A stretch of 64,000 nt of DNA from Fibrobacter sp. (GCA_024398875.1 JAKSIJ010000005.1:62001-126000); one strand, 5' to 3'; shown: positions 44,914-53,254, counted from the first letter of the stretch. Made by a program: numbers and translations. Notes: generated by a model not told the origin, from the letters alone.

Positions 44914-44922
44914 ACAAATATA
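44914..44922 (-). promoter_or_regulatory. Promoter box TATATTTGT of the OmpA-family gene
   Basis: On the minus strand TATATTTGT lies 39 bases before the ATG. The leader contains AAGGAGACTCT directly before the start. Same box family as the tRNA promoters. Confidence 0.6.
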
Positions 44923-45047
44923 GCTTTTCTACGTTACAACGTTCTAGACGCAAATCCGCAAAACACCTATAAAATCGCGGTTCTCGCCATTACATCAAGA
45001 TAAATTTTACGTTTAAAAATTCTCCCCTTTCCAAAATGTGATTTTCA

Positions 45048-45728
45048 TCACACAATTGCCGACATAAGTCCTTTCTCAAAGAGCTCTGGATGCTCGCGGC
45101 AAATGCTGGTAAATCCACTTTTCCCGATGACGACATGGTCTATGACCGGAATCTGGAGGATTTTGCCAGCCGCACACAAAACCCGCGTGATGGCGTAATC
45201 GTCTGCGCTGGGTGCGCTGGAGCCCGAAGGATGATTGTGCGCGAAAATGACGGACACGGCCTTATCCTCCACCGCCCTGCAAAAGGCCTCCCGCGGGTGC
45301 ACCGGTGTCTGATTCACAAGGCCCGTAGTCACCTCATGGATATTGATGACGCGATTTACCGAATTCAAGGTAACAACCACCAAATGCTCCTGCGACTCAT
45401 ATTTGAGATATGCGAGACGCGGCAAGATGTCCTCCGGCCTCATGATAGAAATCGCCTTGTTGCCCAAGATATAGCGGCCCGAAAGCTCGAGGCAGGCAAG
45501 CACTTGAGTCGCCTTCGCACGCCCGAGGCCTCGAATCCTAAGAAGGCTGTCCATTTCTGGCATAGACGTTGCTGAGGAAAGGTAGCCCGAGAGATTGCGG
45601 GAAAGCTCGAAGACGTCGCAGTCCCGAGTGCCGCTTCCGAGAATGATGGCCAAAAGTTCCTCGCTGGTGAGGGCCGCCGCCCCCCGCTGCTGCAATTTTT
45701 CCCGGGGAAGTAGATTTTCCTGGTCCAT
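45048..45728 (-). CDS. radC: RadC family JAB-domain protein
   Basis: 226 residues. An N-terminal helix-hairpin-helix-like domain (LTSEELLAIILGSGT, IRGLGRAKATQVLA) precedes a JAMM/MPN domain with HNHPSG and downstream Asp in DHVVIGKSGFTS, the zinc ligands. The historical name implies DNA repair, but the true role of RadC is unresolved. AGGAG lies 8 bases before the ATG. It is a single gene facing the long ilvB upstream region. Confidence 0.92.
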   Translation of the reverse strand: MDQENLLPREKLQQRGAAALTSEELLAIILGSGTRDCDVFELSRNLSGYLSSATSMPEMDSLLRIRGLGRAKATQVLACLELSGRYILGNKAISIMRPEDILPRLAYLKYESQEHLVVVTLNSVNRVINIHEVTTGLVNQTPVHPREAFCRAVEDKAVSVIFAHNHPSGSSAPSADDYAITRVLCAAGKILQIPVIDHVVIGKSGFTSICREHPELFEKGLMSAIV

Positions 45729-46117
45729 TTCGTAAACTCCTATGAATTTTTATGTGTTTACCCTATAAGACGCTTTTTTTCAGGAAATTTTCACACTTTT
45801 TTTGAAATTTTTATGGGAATGGACGGAGGTCGTCTAATTTTAAGCAAAATTCACCATTTTTAGAAGTAATAATCACGCAAAAACATCAAACTTCATCAAA
45901 AACAACGACAATTTACGTTCAAGAAGTTTTCTTCCATCAGAGTTTTACACAAAAATACAGTACATTTTTATCAGTAAAAATCAAAATTCGCGCAAACTTA
46001 TATAAAATTTATCGCATTTTTCACAAATATCCACTACAAACCGGTTGCCAGAATTCAAAAACATTGGTAAATTTTAAACAAAAATTAAAATCATCAAAAA
46101 CAAACACAAGGAAAATC
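45729..46117. other. 389-bp AT-rich intergenic region between radC and ilvB
   Basis: No gene is seen. The region is strongly A-rich on the plus strand toward ilvB. TATAAAATTT near 46000-46010 could be the ilvB promoter box. I found no branched-chain leader peptide, T-box motif or terminator hairpin, so attenuation control of ilvB is not supported. Confidence 0.5.
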
Positions 46118-47836
46118 ATGGCAAAAAAAGCATTAAGCGGAGCCGAAGTGATTATCGAGTGCCTAAAAAGAGAAGGTATCGACACCATTTTCGGTTATCC
46201 TGGTGGATCGGCCATTCCCATGTTCGACGCCATTCTGGATTCTAGTATCAAGGTTGTCCTCTCCCGCCACGAGCAGGGAGCCACCCACATGGCCGACGGT
46301 TATGCCCGTCAGACTGGAAAAGTGGGCGTAGCTTTGGTTACTAGCGGCCCTGGTGCCACCAACACCTTTACAGGTATATATACAGCTTTGATGGACTCCT
46401 CCCCGATTGTTGTTCTCGCCGCCCAGACGACGACTCCGAACCTCGGCAAGGACGCCTTCCAGGAATGCGACACCAGCGGCATGACCTTCGCCGCCGTCAA
46501 GCATTCCTATCTGGTGAAGGACGCAAACGATCTTCCGCGCGTGATGAAGGAAGCCTTCCACATTGCACGCACCGGCCGCCCGGGCCCCGTGCTCATCGAC
46601 CTCCCGAAGGATGTGACTGCAGGCCCCTGCACCGCACCTTTCACAGATACGATGGACCTTCCCGGCTACAAGATTCCCACCTACGCAGCTGCTGAAGATG
46701 TGGAAAAGGCCGCAGAACTTATCAAGAAATCCAAGAAGCCTTTGCTCCTCGTGGGCCATGGCGCTATGATTAGCGGCGCCTGCCGCCAAGTGAAGGAATT
46801 GGCCGAAAAGCTGGGCGCTCCCGTAGCCTGCACCATGCTTGGCCTCGGCGCCTTCCCCACAGATCACGAACTTTCCCTCGGCATGCTTGGCATGCATGGT
46901 ACCGTGTACGCCAACAAAGCGGTTCTCGACTGCGATCTCATCATGAGCATCGGTAGCCGTTGGGACGACCGCATTACCGGCAAGCTGGATGTGTTCTGCA
47001 AGGACGCTGTTAAACTTCACATCGATATCGACCCTGCCGAAGAAGGCAAAGTCCTGCAGCCGGACGTGTTCATGTGCGGCGACGCAAAGCTCGTACTCGA
47101 ACAGCTTTTGCCTATGGTGAACAAGCTGGACACTGCCGATTGGCTCAAGACCTGCCAGACCTGGAAAAAGCGCTTCCCGCTGACATATCCCAAGCAGGGC
47201 GGGCTCCGCATGCAGCATGTGATTGCAACTGTTAGCGAACTCACCAAGGGTCAGGCCATCGTCACGACCGACGTGGGTCAGCACCAGATGTGGGTGGCCC
47301 AGTTCTTCCACATCAACAATCCTCGCCAACTCCACAGTAGTGGTGGCGCAGGCACCATGGGCTTTGGCTTCCCCGCAGCCATCGGCGCCGCCTTCGGCAA
47401 CACCACCGGCTGGCCTGTGGTAAGTTTCAGCGGTGATGGCGGATTCCAGATGACGGAAGCGGAACTGGCTACAGCAGCCATCCACAAGCTCCCCATCAAG
47501 ATTTTCGTCATGGACAACAAGTTCCTCGGCATGGTCCGTCAGTGGCAGGATTTGTTCTACGACAAGCGCTATTCCAGCGTGGACATGAAGGGCAATCCGG
47601 ACTTTGTGAAGCTCGCTGAAGCCTATGGCATTCCGGGGCTCCGCATCAAGCGCGCCGCCGACGCCCAGAAGATGATTCAGAAGGCCTTGGATTACAAGGA
47701 TGGTCCGATTCTCATTCACTGCGAATGCGAAAAGGAAGACAACGTGTATCCCATGATTCCTGCAGGCGCTCCTATCACCGCCATGATGACAGAAGCCCCC
47801 AAGGGTAAACTTGAAAAGCCCACAGGATCGACCTAA
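46118..47836 (+). CDS. ilvB: Acetolactate synthase, large subunit
   Basis: 572 residues. A ThDP enzyme that joins two pyruvates, or pyruvate with 2-oxobutyrate, in valine, leucine and isoleucine synthesis. The N-terminal GYPGGSAIPMFDAI and catalytic Glu52 (SRHEQGATHMADGYAR) bind ThDP; LVTSGPGATNTFTGI follows. The middle FAD-binding domain leads to the C-terminal ThDP motif GDGGFQMTEAELATA..... LPIKIFVMDNKFLGMV. The start at 46118 has AAGGA upstream; the in-frame extension to 46064 lacks any ribosome site. ilvH follows after 15 bases. Confidence 0.96.
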   Translation: MAKKALSGAEVIIECLKREGIDTIFGYPGGSAIPMFDAILDSSIKVVLSRHEQGATHMADGYARQTGKVGVALVTSGPGATNTFTGIYTALMDSSPIVVLAAQTTTPNLGKDAFQECDTSGMTFAAVKHSYLVKDANDLPRVMKEAFHIARTGRPGPVLIDLPKDVTAGPCTAPFTDTMDLPGYKIPTYAAAEDVEKAAELIKKSKKPLLLVGHGAMISGACRQVKELAEKLGAPVACTMLGLGAFPTDHELSLGMLGMHGTVYANKAVLDCDLIMSIGSRWDDRITGKLDVFCKDAVKLHIDIDPAEEGKVLQPDVFMCGDAKLVLEQLLPMVNKLDTADWLKTCQTWKKRFPLTYPKQGGLRMQHVIATVSELTKGQAIVTTDVGQHQMWVAQFFHINNPRQLHSSGGAGTMGFGFPAAIGAAFGNTTGWPVVSFSGDGGFQMTEAELATAAIHKLPIKIFVMDNKFLGMVRQWQDLFYDKRYSSVDMKGNPDFVKLAEAYGIPGLRIKRAADAQKMIQKALDYKDGPILIHCECEKEDNVYPMIPAGAPITAMMTEAPKGKLEKPTGST

Positions 47837-47851
47837 TAGGAGGATATGAAA

Positions 47852-48346
47852 ATGAAAGACATTGCACATTCTATTAGTTTGTTAGTAGCCAACCGCCCGG
47901 GCGTTCTGGTGCGTATCGCCCTCGTGTTCTCCCGCCGCGGCTACAACATCGATTCTCTGGTGGTCTCCCCCACTCTGGACCCGAACTTCAGCCGCATGAA
48001 CATCATCGCCCGCGGTAATCCCGACATCCTGATGCAAATCATCAAGCAGTTGGAAAAGCTGGTGGACGTGGTGCAGGCGAAGGATCATACCGATACCAAC
48101 GCTGTGGAAAAGGAACTGGCCCTCATCAAGGTCCGCTGCGAACCTGAACAGCGCACCGAAATTCTCCAGCTCTGCGACCACTTCCACGCCAACACCGTGG
48201 ATATGACGGAACACTCCGTCATCGTGCAGATTACCGGCAACTCCATGAAGGTGGATTCCCTCAAGAGTCTCCTCCAGAAGTTCGAGATTGTGGAATACAT
48301 CCGCACAGGTAAAGTCATCATGCTCCGCGGTGAAGACAAAACCTAA
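47852..48346 (+). CDS. ilvH: Acetolactate synthase, small regulatory subunit
   Basis: 164 residues. It begins with an ACT domain (SISLLVANRPGVLVRIALVFSRRGYNIDSL) and ends with the IlvN/IlvH C-terminal domain (VEKELALIKV, IVQITGNSMKVDSL, EYIRTGKVIMLRG). It binds valine and confers feedback inhibition on IlvB. AGGAGG at 47838-47843 is 8 bases from ATG 47852 but only 2 from ATG 47846, so the second Met is the likely start. Confidence 0.95.
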   Translation: MKDIAHSISLLVANRPGVLVRIALVFSRRGYNIDSLVVSPTLDPNFSRMNIIARGNPDILMQIIKQLEKLVDVVQAKDHTDTNAVEKELALIKVRCEPEQRTEILQLCDHFHANTVDMTEHSVIVQITGNSMKVDSLKSLLQKFEIVEYIRTGKVIMLRGEDKT

Positions 48347-48371
48347 AAGCCGTATATTTCCTTTCTTTATC

Positions 48372-48419
48372 AAAAAGGCATACTATTCAGCATAAAATCG
48401 CAGATTAGTATGCCTTTTT
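48372..48419 (+). terminator. Long-loop terminator after ilvH
   Basis: AAAAGGCATACTA (48373-48385) pairs with TAGTATGCCTTTT (48406-48418) across a 20-base loop and ends in six T's. The arms belong to the TACTATT repeat family described for 48372-48586. Confidence 0.7.
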
Positions 48420-48586
48420 TGCATCAATTCTCTTTTGAGAAACACATAAAGATTGAAATAAGCATAATATTTGTCAAAAAAAAACAAATAGTACGTCAAT
48501 AACACGGTGTTGTGCGCCAATAATGTACAAACAAATTAACAAAATACGTACTATTTACGCAAAAAACAACGAATAGTACGCCTTTC
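48372..48586. repeat. Inverted-repeat cluster with TACTATT core
   Basis: AAAGGCATACTATTC (48375-48388) and GAATAGTACGCCTTT (48571-48585) form a 15-base inverted repeat with one mismatch, about 211 bases apart. Three more copies of the core lie between: TTAGTATGCC (48405-48414), AAATAGTACGT (48486-48496) and ACGTACTATTT (48546-48556), the last two being exact inverse copies. No coding frame. MITE-like or operator-like. Confidence 0.6.
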
Positions 48587-48628
48587 GCGCACTCTTTGAC
48601 GATGTAGGCATTGCGAAGTAGCTACCAA

Positions 48629-49135
48629 CTACCACTTGGCCAAGGCGTTCGTAATAATCAAGTCCTGAAGTTTCTCAATGGCACGAGCCTGACCATGGCG
48701 GTCTTCGGTCTCGTTCTTCTGCACATCGTAGGTTCCATCAGCCGAGAGCGATTTGGACTCGTAGATAATCTTCTCTTTCACATTATCGTAGAACTTCACA
48801 CTCACGCGAATAGTTACGCGGTAGGTTTCCACATCACTACTGCTGTTGTAGTTTTCCGGCTTATTGGTGTAGCTCAACAGGGTGATTTCAAAATCGGCAT
48901 TTGCCTCTTCGTTCACCAGACGAACGCTTCCGGCATTTTTCCGGAACATGTCCACTACAGCCGTGTGAATGTCATTAGCCAACACCGGATCCAAGGTTTT
49001 ATCTTCTACCTCATGAATCTGGACTGTTTTGATATGGCTGGGGAGCGTACTTGCCGTAAAACTGTAGCAGCCAAACAAACAGGAGGCCACAGCGGCGAAC
49101 AGAACGGCAAAAAGACTTTTACGCAACAAACCCAT
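48629..49135 (-). CDS. lptE: LptE-like lipoprotein (LPS assembly)
   Basis: 168 residues. A lipoprotein signal (MGLLRKSLFAVLFAAVASCLFGC, lipobox LFGC) is followed by YSFTASTLPSHIKTVQIHEVEDKT, which matches the start of LptE/LpsD-like proteins (Y.f.g.slp..iktv.V..f.N.t) that plug the LptD pore. The C-terminal LIITNALAKW is also typical. TATATTTGT (49147-49139 on the minus strand) ends 3 bases before the ATG without a Shine-Dalgarno. The distant upstream starts lie beyond this promoter, which supports ATG 49135. Confidence 0.75.
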   Translation of the reverse strand: MGLLRKSLFAVLFAAVASCLFGCYSFTASTLPSHIKTVQIHEVEDKTLDPVLANDIHTAVVDMFRKNAGSVRLVNEEANADFEITLLSYTNKPENYNSSSDVETYRVTIRVSVKFYDNVKEKIIYESKSLSADGTYDVQKNETEDRHGQARAIEKLQDLIITNALAKW

Positions 49136-49138
49136 ACC

Positions 49139-49186
49139 ACAAATATAAATAAATCCTACCCTTCCCGCCATTTTTACTACATTTGA
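49139..49186. promoter_or_regulatory. Divergent promoter boxes between lptE-like gene and serS
   Basis: TATATTTGT (minus, 49147-49139) faces the lptE-like gene and TACATTTGA (plus, 49178-49186) faces serS. serS has a 25-base leader with AGAGG, while the lptE-like gene has only 3 bases between box and ATG. Confidence 0.55.
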
Positions 49187-49211
49187 GCCGTAAATTTCAA
49201 AGAGGCATAAA

Positions 49212-50498
49212 ATGCTTGACATTAAGAAAATCCGTGAAAATCCGGAATATTATATTGCAGAAACCGAAAAGAAATACACTACCGTGAGCCTGAAGGACGT
49301 CCTCGCCATCGATAACGAACGCCGCCCCCTCCTCACCGAAGTGGAACGTTTGAAGAGCGAACGCAACGCCGAATCCAAGCGCATCGGAGAATTGAAGAAG
49401 AAAGGCGAAAATGCGGATGAAGCCGTGGCCGCCATGCGCGCTCTGGGCGACAAGATTGATGAACTGGACAAGCAGCTCAAGGACCTGGACTACAAACAGA
49501 CCGAAATGCTCATGCATGTGCCAAACATCGCTCCCCGCTCTCCCGAAGGCAAGGATTCCAGCGACAACGTCGTTGAAAAAGATGGTCCTATTCCCTTTGA
49601 CTTCTACACCAAGAATGACGATTTCGCCCGCGTAGACCACAAGACTTTGGGCGAACGCCTTGGCATTTTCGATTTCGAACGCGGGGCCAAGATTTCTGGT
49701 TCCGGTTTCCCGGTGTATCGCGGTCTCGGCTCTCGCCTGGAACGCGCCCTCATCCAGTTCTTCCTGGACGAACACCAGAAGGCCGGCTTCGAGGAATTCA
49801 CTCCGCCATACCTCGTCACCCGCAACACCATGCGCGGCACAGGTCAGCTCCCGAAGTTTGAAGAAGACATGTACCGCTGCGACAAGGATGACGACCTGTT
49901 CCTCATTCCTACGGCAGAAGTTCCTCTGACAAACCTCTACTCCGGCGAAGTGATTCCCGAATCCGAACTGCCCAAGCGCATCTGCGCCTACTCTGCCTGC
50001 TTCCGCCGCGAAGCTGGCTCCTACGGCAAGGACACCCGCGGCCTTCTCCGCCTCCACCAGTTCAACAAGGTGGAAATGGTGTACTTCGCCCATCCGGAAC
50101 GCTCTTACGAAGACCACGAGGAACTGACCCGCTTCGGCGAAATGCTTCTCGAAAAGTTGGGCCTTCCCTACCACCGTCTCGCCCTCTGCAAAGGCGACCT
50201 CGGCTTTGGCGCTGCAAAGTGCTATGACCTTGAAGTCTACGCCCCTGTGGAAAAGAAGTGGCTCGAAGTTTCTTCCTGCTCCAACTTCGAAGACTACCAG
50301 GCCCGTCGCGCAAATATCAAGACCAAGATTGGCGGAAAGAACACCTTCGTCCACACTCTGAATGGTTCTGGCCTCGCCACTCCGCGCGTGATGGTGGGCA
50401 TCTGCGACAACTACCAGCAGAAGGACGGCTCTCTCTTGATTCCTGAAGTGCTGCGCCCCTACATGGGTGGCATGGAAAAAATTGAGCCGAAGCGCTAA
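49212..50498 (+). CDS. serS: Seryl-tRNA synthetase
   Basis: 428 residues. An N-terminal two-helix coiled coil (about 30-100) recognises the long variable arm of tRNA-Ser. The class II catalytic domain has FEEFTPPYLV, LFLIPTAEVPLTNLY, motif 2 AYSACFRREAGSYGKDTRG and motif 3 ATPRVMVGICDNYQ..DGS with IPEVLRPYMGG. Length and order are standard. A terminator follows 28 bases after the stop. Confidence 0.97.
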   Translation: MLDIKKIRENPEYYIAETEKKYTTVSLKDVLAIDNERRPLLTEVERLKSERNAESKRIGELKKKGENADEAVAAMRALGDKIDELDKQLKDLDYKQTEMLMHVPNIAPRSPEGKDSSDNVVEKDGPIPFDFYTKNDDFARVDHKTLGERLGIFDFERGAKISGSGFPVYRGLGSRLERALIQFFLDEHQKAGFEEFTPPYLVTRNTMRGTGQLPKFEEDMYRCDKDDDLFLIPTAEVPLTNLYSGEVIPESELPKRICAYSACFRREAGSYGKDTRGLLRLHQFNKVEMVYFAHPERSYEDHEELTRFGEMLLEKLGLPYHRLALCKGDLGFGAAKCYDLEVYAPVEKKWLEVSSCSNFEDYQARRANIKTKIGGKNTFVHTLNGSGLATPRVMVGICDNYQQKDGSLLIPEVLRPYMGGMEKIEPKR

Positions 50499-50524
50499 TC
50501 GACAACAAATTTCAGCCAAAATTT

Positions 50525-50549
50525 CAAAAAGGGTTCTCGAAAGAGAATC
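50525..50549 (+). terminator. Rho-independent terminator of serS
   Basis: AGGGTTCTC and GAGAATCCT form a stem (one G-T pair) around a GAAA tetraloop, followed by seven T's. Confidence 0.85.
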
Positions 50550-50597
50550 CTTTTTTTCATCAGTTCGTCATCTAATTTTATTTAAGAAGCCGCGCCC

Positions 50598-51353
50598 TTA
50601 TTTAGGCAACTGCACCTTATAAATCCAGGGCCAATTCTTCCCTGTAATCCAGAAATCCTTGCCATCAAAAGCAATGCCGTTCAGCACATCTATTCGGGGG
50701 AATTTCTTGCGCAGTTCCATGATTTTCTTTGAGCAATCAATATAGCGTTGTACTTTACCGCTAGGCAAATCTACAACTGCAATAGAGTCGGAAAACCAGA
50801 TATTTGCATACAAAGTATTCCCAACCACTTCCAGCTCATTGAGTTTTTGAACCGGGCGACCACCGTCCTTCACTTCAATGGTTCCGAAAGTATTGAAACT
50901 CCCGAGAGCAATCAAAAGCAGTTCATGACTGCCGTTACTCATAATGAGGGAGTTATTCCAGAACGAAAGCCCCCAACCCTCTGTAGGAATGCGGAACTCT
51001 CCCTTAGCAGTAAAAGGTTTGCGGTTATAAATGAAAGCCTTCTTGGATTTCCAAGTTAGATAAAAAAGGTCCTCGCCCACAACAACGGAACCCTCGCCAA
51101 AATAGCGTTCTTGCAGCCCGACGGAATCAAGAATCTTCCCCGAGGCATCATAGCGATACAAGCTACTACGGCCATACTGCCCCGTAGATTCCACCAGCTC
51201 TTTACCATCAAAGAACAAACCCTGGGTAAAATGATTCTGGTCATGGGAAAGAGAATCCAAAAACACCGGTTCCACCGCAGGCGCGCCTGCATCAGCAAAT
51301 ACTGCAGACAAAAGCAACGACCATATGACAATGTAAAGACGGGAACCAAACAT
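50598..51353 (-). CDS. Glutaminyl-peptide cyclotransferase (glutamine cyclotransferase family)
   Basis: 251 residues with a signal peptide (LYIVIWSLLLSAVFADAGA), so periplasmic or exported. The mature part is a five-bladed propeller-type glutamine cyclotransferase: HDQNHFTQGLFFDGKELVESTGQYGRSSL, YFGEGSVVV, KLNELEVVGNTLYANIWFSD and DVLNGIAFDG. It converts N-terminal Gln of peptides to pyroglutamate. N-terminal pyroglutamate is common on type IX-secreted proteins in Bacteroidetes, so it may act on surface proteins such as the one at 12310-15891 (inference). No Shine-Dalgarno; a TATATTTTGC box ends 6 bases before the ATG. Confidence 0.88.
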   Translation of the reverse strand: MFGSRLYIVIWSLLLSAVFADAGAPAVEPVFLDSLSHDQNHFTQGLFFDGKELVESTGQYGRSSLYRYDASGKILDSVGLQERYFGEGSVVVGEDLFYLTWKSKKAFIYNRKPFTAKGEFRIPTEGWGLSFWNNSLIMSNGSHELLLIALGSFNTFGTIEVKDGGRPVQKLNELEVVGNTLYANIWFSDSIAVVDLPSGKVQRYIDCSKKIMELRKKFPRIDVLNGIAFDGKDFWITGKNWPWIYKVQLPK

Positions 51354-51359
51354 ATTCAA

Positions 51360-51391
51360 GCAAAATATAACTATAAAATTCTATATTTTGC
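51360..51391. promoter_or_regulatory. Symmetrical divergent promoter pair
   Basis: GCAAAATATA (51360-51369; TATATTTTGC on the minus strand) and TATATTTTGC (51382-51391) are exact inverse copies 12 bases apart. Each is followed after exactly 6 bases by an ATG: 51353 on the minus strand and 51398 on the plus strand. Neither gene has a Shine-Dalgarno. Confidence 0.65.
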
Positions 51392-51397
51392 TCCGTC

Positions 51398-52042
51398 ATG
51401 GGCGCTATTCGTGAACCAGCAAAAGTGAAAATCATCGTCGGCATTTTAGCAAAAGACGCCGAGGCTATAGAATCTGTCCGCAAAACACTTCATGAACGTT
51501 TTGGGGAAGAAGATTTCAATCTGGAACCCTTCCCATTCGCATTCACAAACTACTACAAAGATGAGATTGGCGATAAACCTGTTCGGGCATTTTTCAGTTA
51601 CGAAACTCTGGTAGACCGCACAGAAATTGTGGATATCAAACTCTGGACAAATGAGGTAGAGCTTGCAATCGCCGATAAAAACGGCACTCCAGGGCTCCGG
51701 CCCGTAAATCTGGACCCAGGCTACATGACCCTCGGGCAATTCTTCCTCGCCACCACAAAAGATCAGCGCCAGCGGGTCTATATGCAGCGGGGCATCTTTG
51801 TGGAGCCCACCCTCTATTTTCAGGACGGTCACTTCCATGCCTTTGACTGGACCTATCGGGACTATCAAAGCGAAAAATACATTCAGTATTTGGAAGAAGT
51901 CCGCAAGCGCCTCGCCTACCAGCATACAACCGGGCACCCCTACCGCCTTCGATCAATTCAAAATTCAAAATTAGTGCTTCGCACTCATTTTGACTTCGGC
52001 TCGGAAATGCCCGAGCAAGCGCGGTCGTCTCACTCGCCTTGA
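51398..52042 (+). CDS. DUF4416 family protein with repeat-derived C-terminus
   Basis: 214 residues. The first ~183 match DUF4416: KVKIIVGILAKDAEAI, FAFTNYYKDEIGDK, VDIKLWTNEVEL, RPVNLDPGYMTLGQFFLATTKDQRQRVYMQRGIFVEPTL and FDWTYRDYQSEKYIQYLEEVR. Function of the family unknown. From about residue 186 the frame runs into an AT-rich dispersed repeat (from ~51954), which supplies the last ~28 residues (IQNSKLVLRTHFDFGSEMPE...), so the natural C-terminus has been replaced or extended. No Shine-Dalgarno; a promoter box ends 6 bases before the ATG. Confidence 0.82.
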   Translation: MGAIREPAKVKIIVGILAKDAEAIESVRKTLHERFGEEDFNLEPFPFAFTNYYKDEIGDKPVRAFFSYETLVDRTEIVDIKLWTNEVELAIADKNGTPGLRPVNLDPGYMTLGQFFLATTKDQRQRVYMQRGIFVEPTLYFQDGHFHAFDWTYRDYQSEKYIQYLEEVRKRLAYQHTTGHPYRLRSIQNSKLVLRTHFDFGSEMPEQARSSHSP

Positions 52043-52137
52043 CAAAATTCAAAATTCAAAATTAAAATTCATAATTTACACCTCATAATTTATAATCTAT
52101 ATCTCATAATTTATACTTCATACTTCATAATTAATAC
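51954..52137. repeat. AT-rich dispersed repeat, copy 3
   Basis: It begins with AATTCAAAATTCAAAATTAG, then GTGCTTCGCACTCATTTTGA, a GC-rich interruption (51998-52040), a second AATTCAAAATT run and a chain of CTCATAATTTATA.. units up to the DUF486-type gene. It shares the words AATTAGTGCTTC and GCACTCATTTTG.CTTCG with copy 1 at 27511-27640. Its left part is translated as the end of the DUF4416 protein. Confidence 0.75.
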
Positions 52138-52149
52138 TTGTCTAGCACT

Positions 52150-52521
52150 ATGAAAGCAGGAATCATTACCATCGGTCTTCTCATCATTAGTAACGTATTC
52201 ATGACCGCAGCCTGGTATGGCAATCTCAAACTGAAGGAGATGCACATCAGTACCGACTGGCCTCTAATCCTCGTGATCCTTGCCTCCTGGGGCATCGCAC
52301 TCATTGAATACTTCTTCATGATTCCAGCAAACAACATCGGAAGCCGCATCAACGGAGGTCCTTTCAGCCTCATGCAGCTGAAAATCATTCAAGAGGCCAT
52401 TTCCATCACTGTGTTTACCATCATTTCGGTCACTGTATTCAATTCAGAAACACTACAGTGGAACCACATTGTAGCTTTTGCACTGATTATCGGCGCCGTA
52501 TTCTTCGCCTTCCTTAAATAA
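52150..52521 (+). CDS. DMT-family protein (DUF486)
   Basis: 123 residues with four hydrophobic helices, matching small DUF486 membrane proteins of the drug/metabolite transporter superfamily: IGLLIISNVFMTAAWYGNLK, ILASWGIALIEYFFMIPANNIGS and FSLMQLKIIQEAISITVF. Transport substrate unknown. ATG 52150 is chosen over upstream non-ATG starts in the repeat. It follows the AT-rich repeat, which may supply its promoter, and precedes the HAD gene by 10 bases. Confidence 0.82.
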   Translation: MKAGIITIGLLIISNVFMTAAWYGNLKLKEMHISTDWPLILVILASWGIALIEYFFMIPANNIGSRINGGPFSLMQLKIIQEAISITVFTIISVTVFNSETLQWNHIVAFALIIGAVFFAFLK

Positions 52522-52531
52522 TTTGTCTGTA

Positions 52532-53254
52532 ATGACGCCTAAAAGCGAAATCACCGCGTTCCTCGCCCACAAAGAACTGTTCATTTTTGATTTGGACGGA
52601 ACCCTGTTCAATACTCTTGGAGATTTAGCGCCTGCGGTAAATTATGCAATGCGTCAGTTCGGCTTGAAAGAGCATGACAACGAAGCTGTACGCAGCTTTA
52701 TTGGCAATGGCTCCATGAATCTAATCCGTCGTGCCATCTGCAAATCTTTGAACGTCACTAATACTACCGAAATGATTGCACTAGGAGTTTTGGAGATTGG
52801 CGGTTTTGATGTCGCCAAAATTCATAACGTGTATTCCGAATTTTATTGGGAACACTGCACCGAAAATACGGAGCCATACACAGGCGTCATTGAGTTCATC
52901 CGCAGTCTTCGCGAGAATGGCAAGGGCATTGCAATGCTTACCAACAAGCCTGTAAAACCTGCAGAAAAGATTCTCCAAAAGTTTGGCATTTTAGATTGCT
53001 TTGACGTCTACCTCTGCGGCGACACCACACCCGAAAGGAAGCCCAGCCCCGCAGGCATATTTGCAATTCTGAAGCAACTATCCAAGAGCCGCGAAACCGC
53101 GGTGATGATTGGCGATGACACGCCCGATATTATGGCAGCAAGAAACGCAAGCATTGATTGCGTAACTCTGTTGGAAGGATTCGGCAAGCCAGAGAGCCTC
53201 TTACCGCTACAGCCCAAATACACCGCCGGTCATATCAAAGATTTATATCTTTAA
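52532..53254 (+). CDS. gph: HAD-family phosphatase, phosphoglycolate phosphatase-like
   Basis: 240 residues. The HAD motif I FIFDLDGTLFNT carries the nucleophile Asp and the acid/base Asp. A helical cap domain follows, then motif II AMLTNKP, motif III Lys in ERKPSP and motif IV IGDDTPDI. The pattern is that of phosphoglycolate phosphatases, but HAD substrates are hard to predict. ATG 52532 is used; there is no clear Shine-Dalgarno. miaB begins 92 bases downstream. Confidence 0.82.
   Translation: MTPKSEITAFLAHKELFIFDLDGTLFNTLGDLAPAVNYAMRQFGLKEHDNEAVRSFIGNGSMNLIRRAICKSLNVTNTTEMIALGVLEIGGFDVAKIHNVYSEFYWEHCTENTEPYTGVIEFIRSLRENGKGIAMLTNKPVKPAEKILQKFGILDCFDVYLCGDTTPERKPSPAGIFAILKQLSKSRETAVMIGDDTPDIMAARNASIDCVTLLEGFGKPESLLPLQPKYTAGHIKDLYL

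Noticed and set aside
46163-47869. 568-codon open frame on the minus strand
   Set aside because: Antisense to ilvB, a clear acetolactate synthase.
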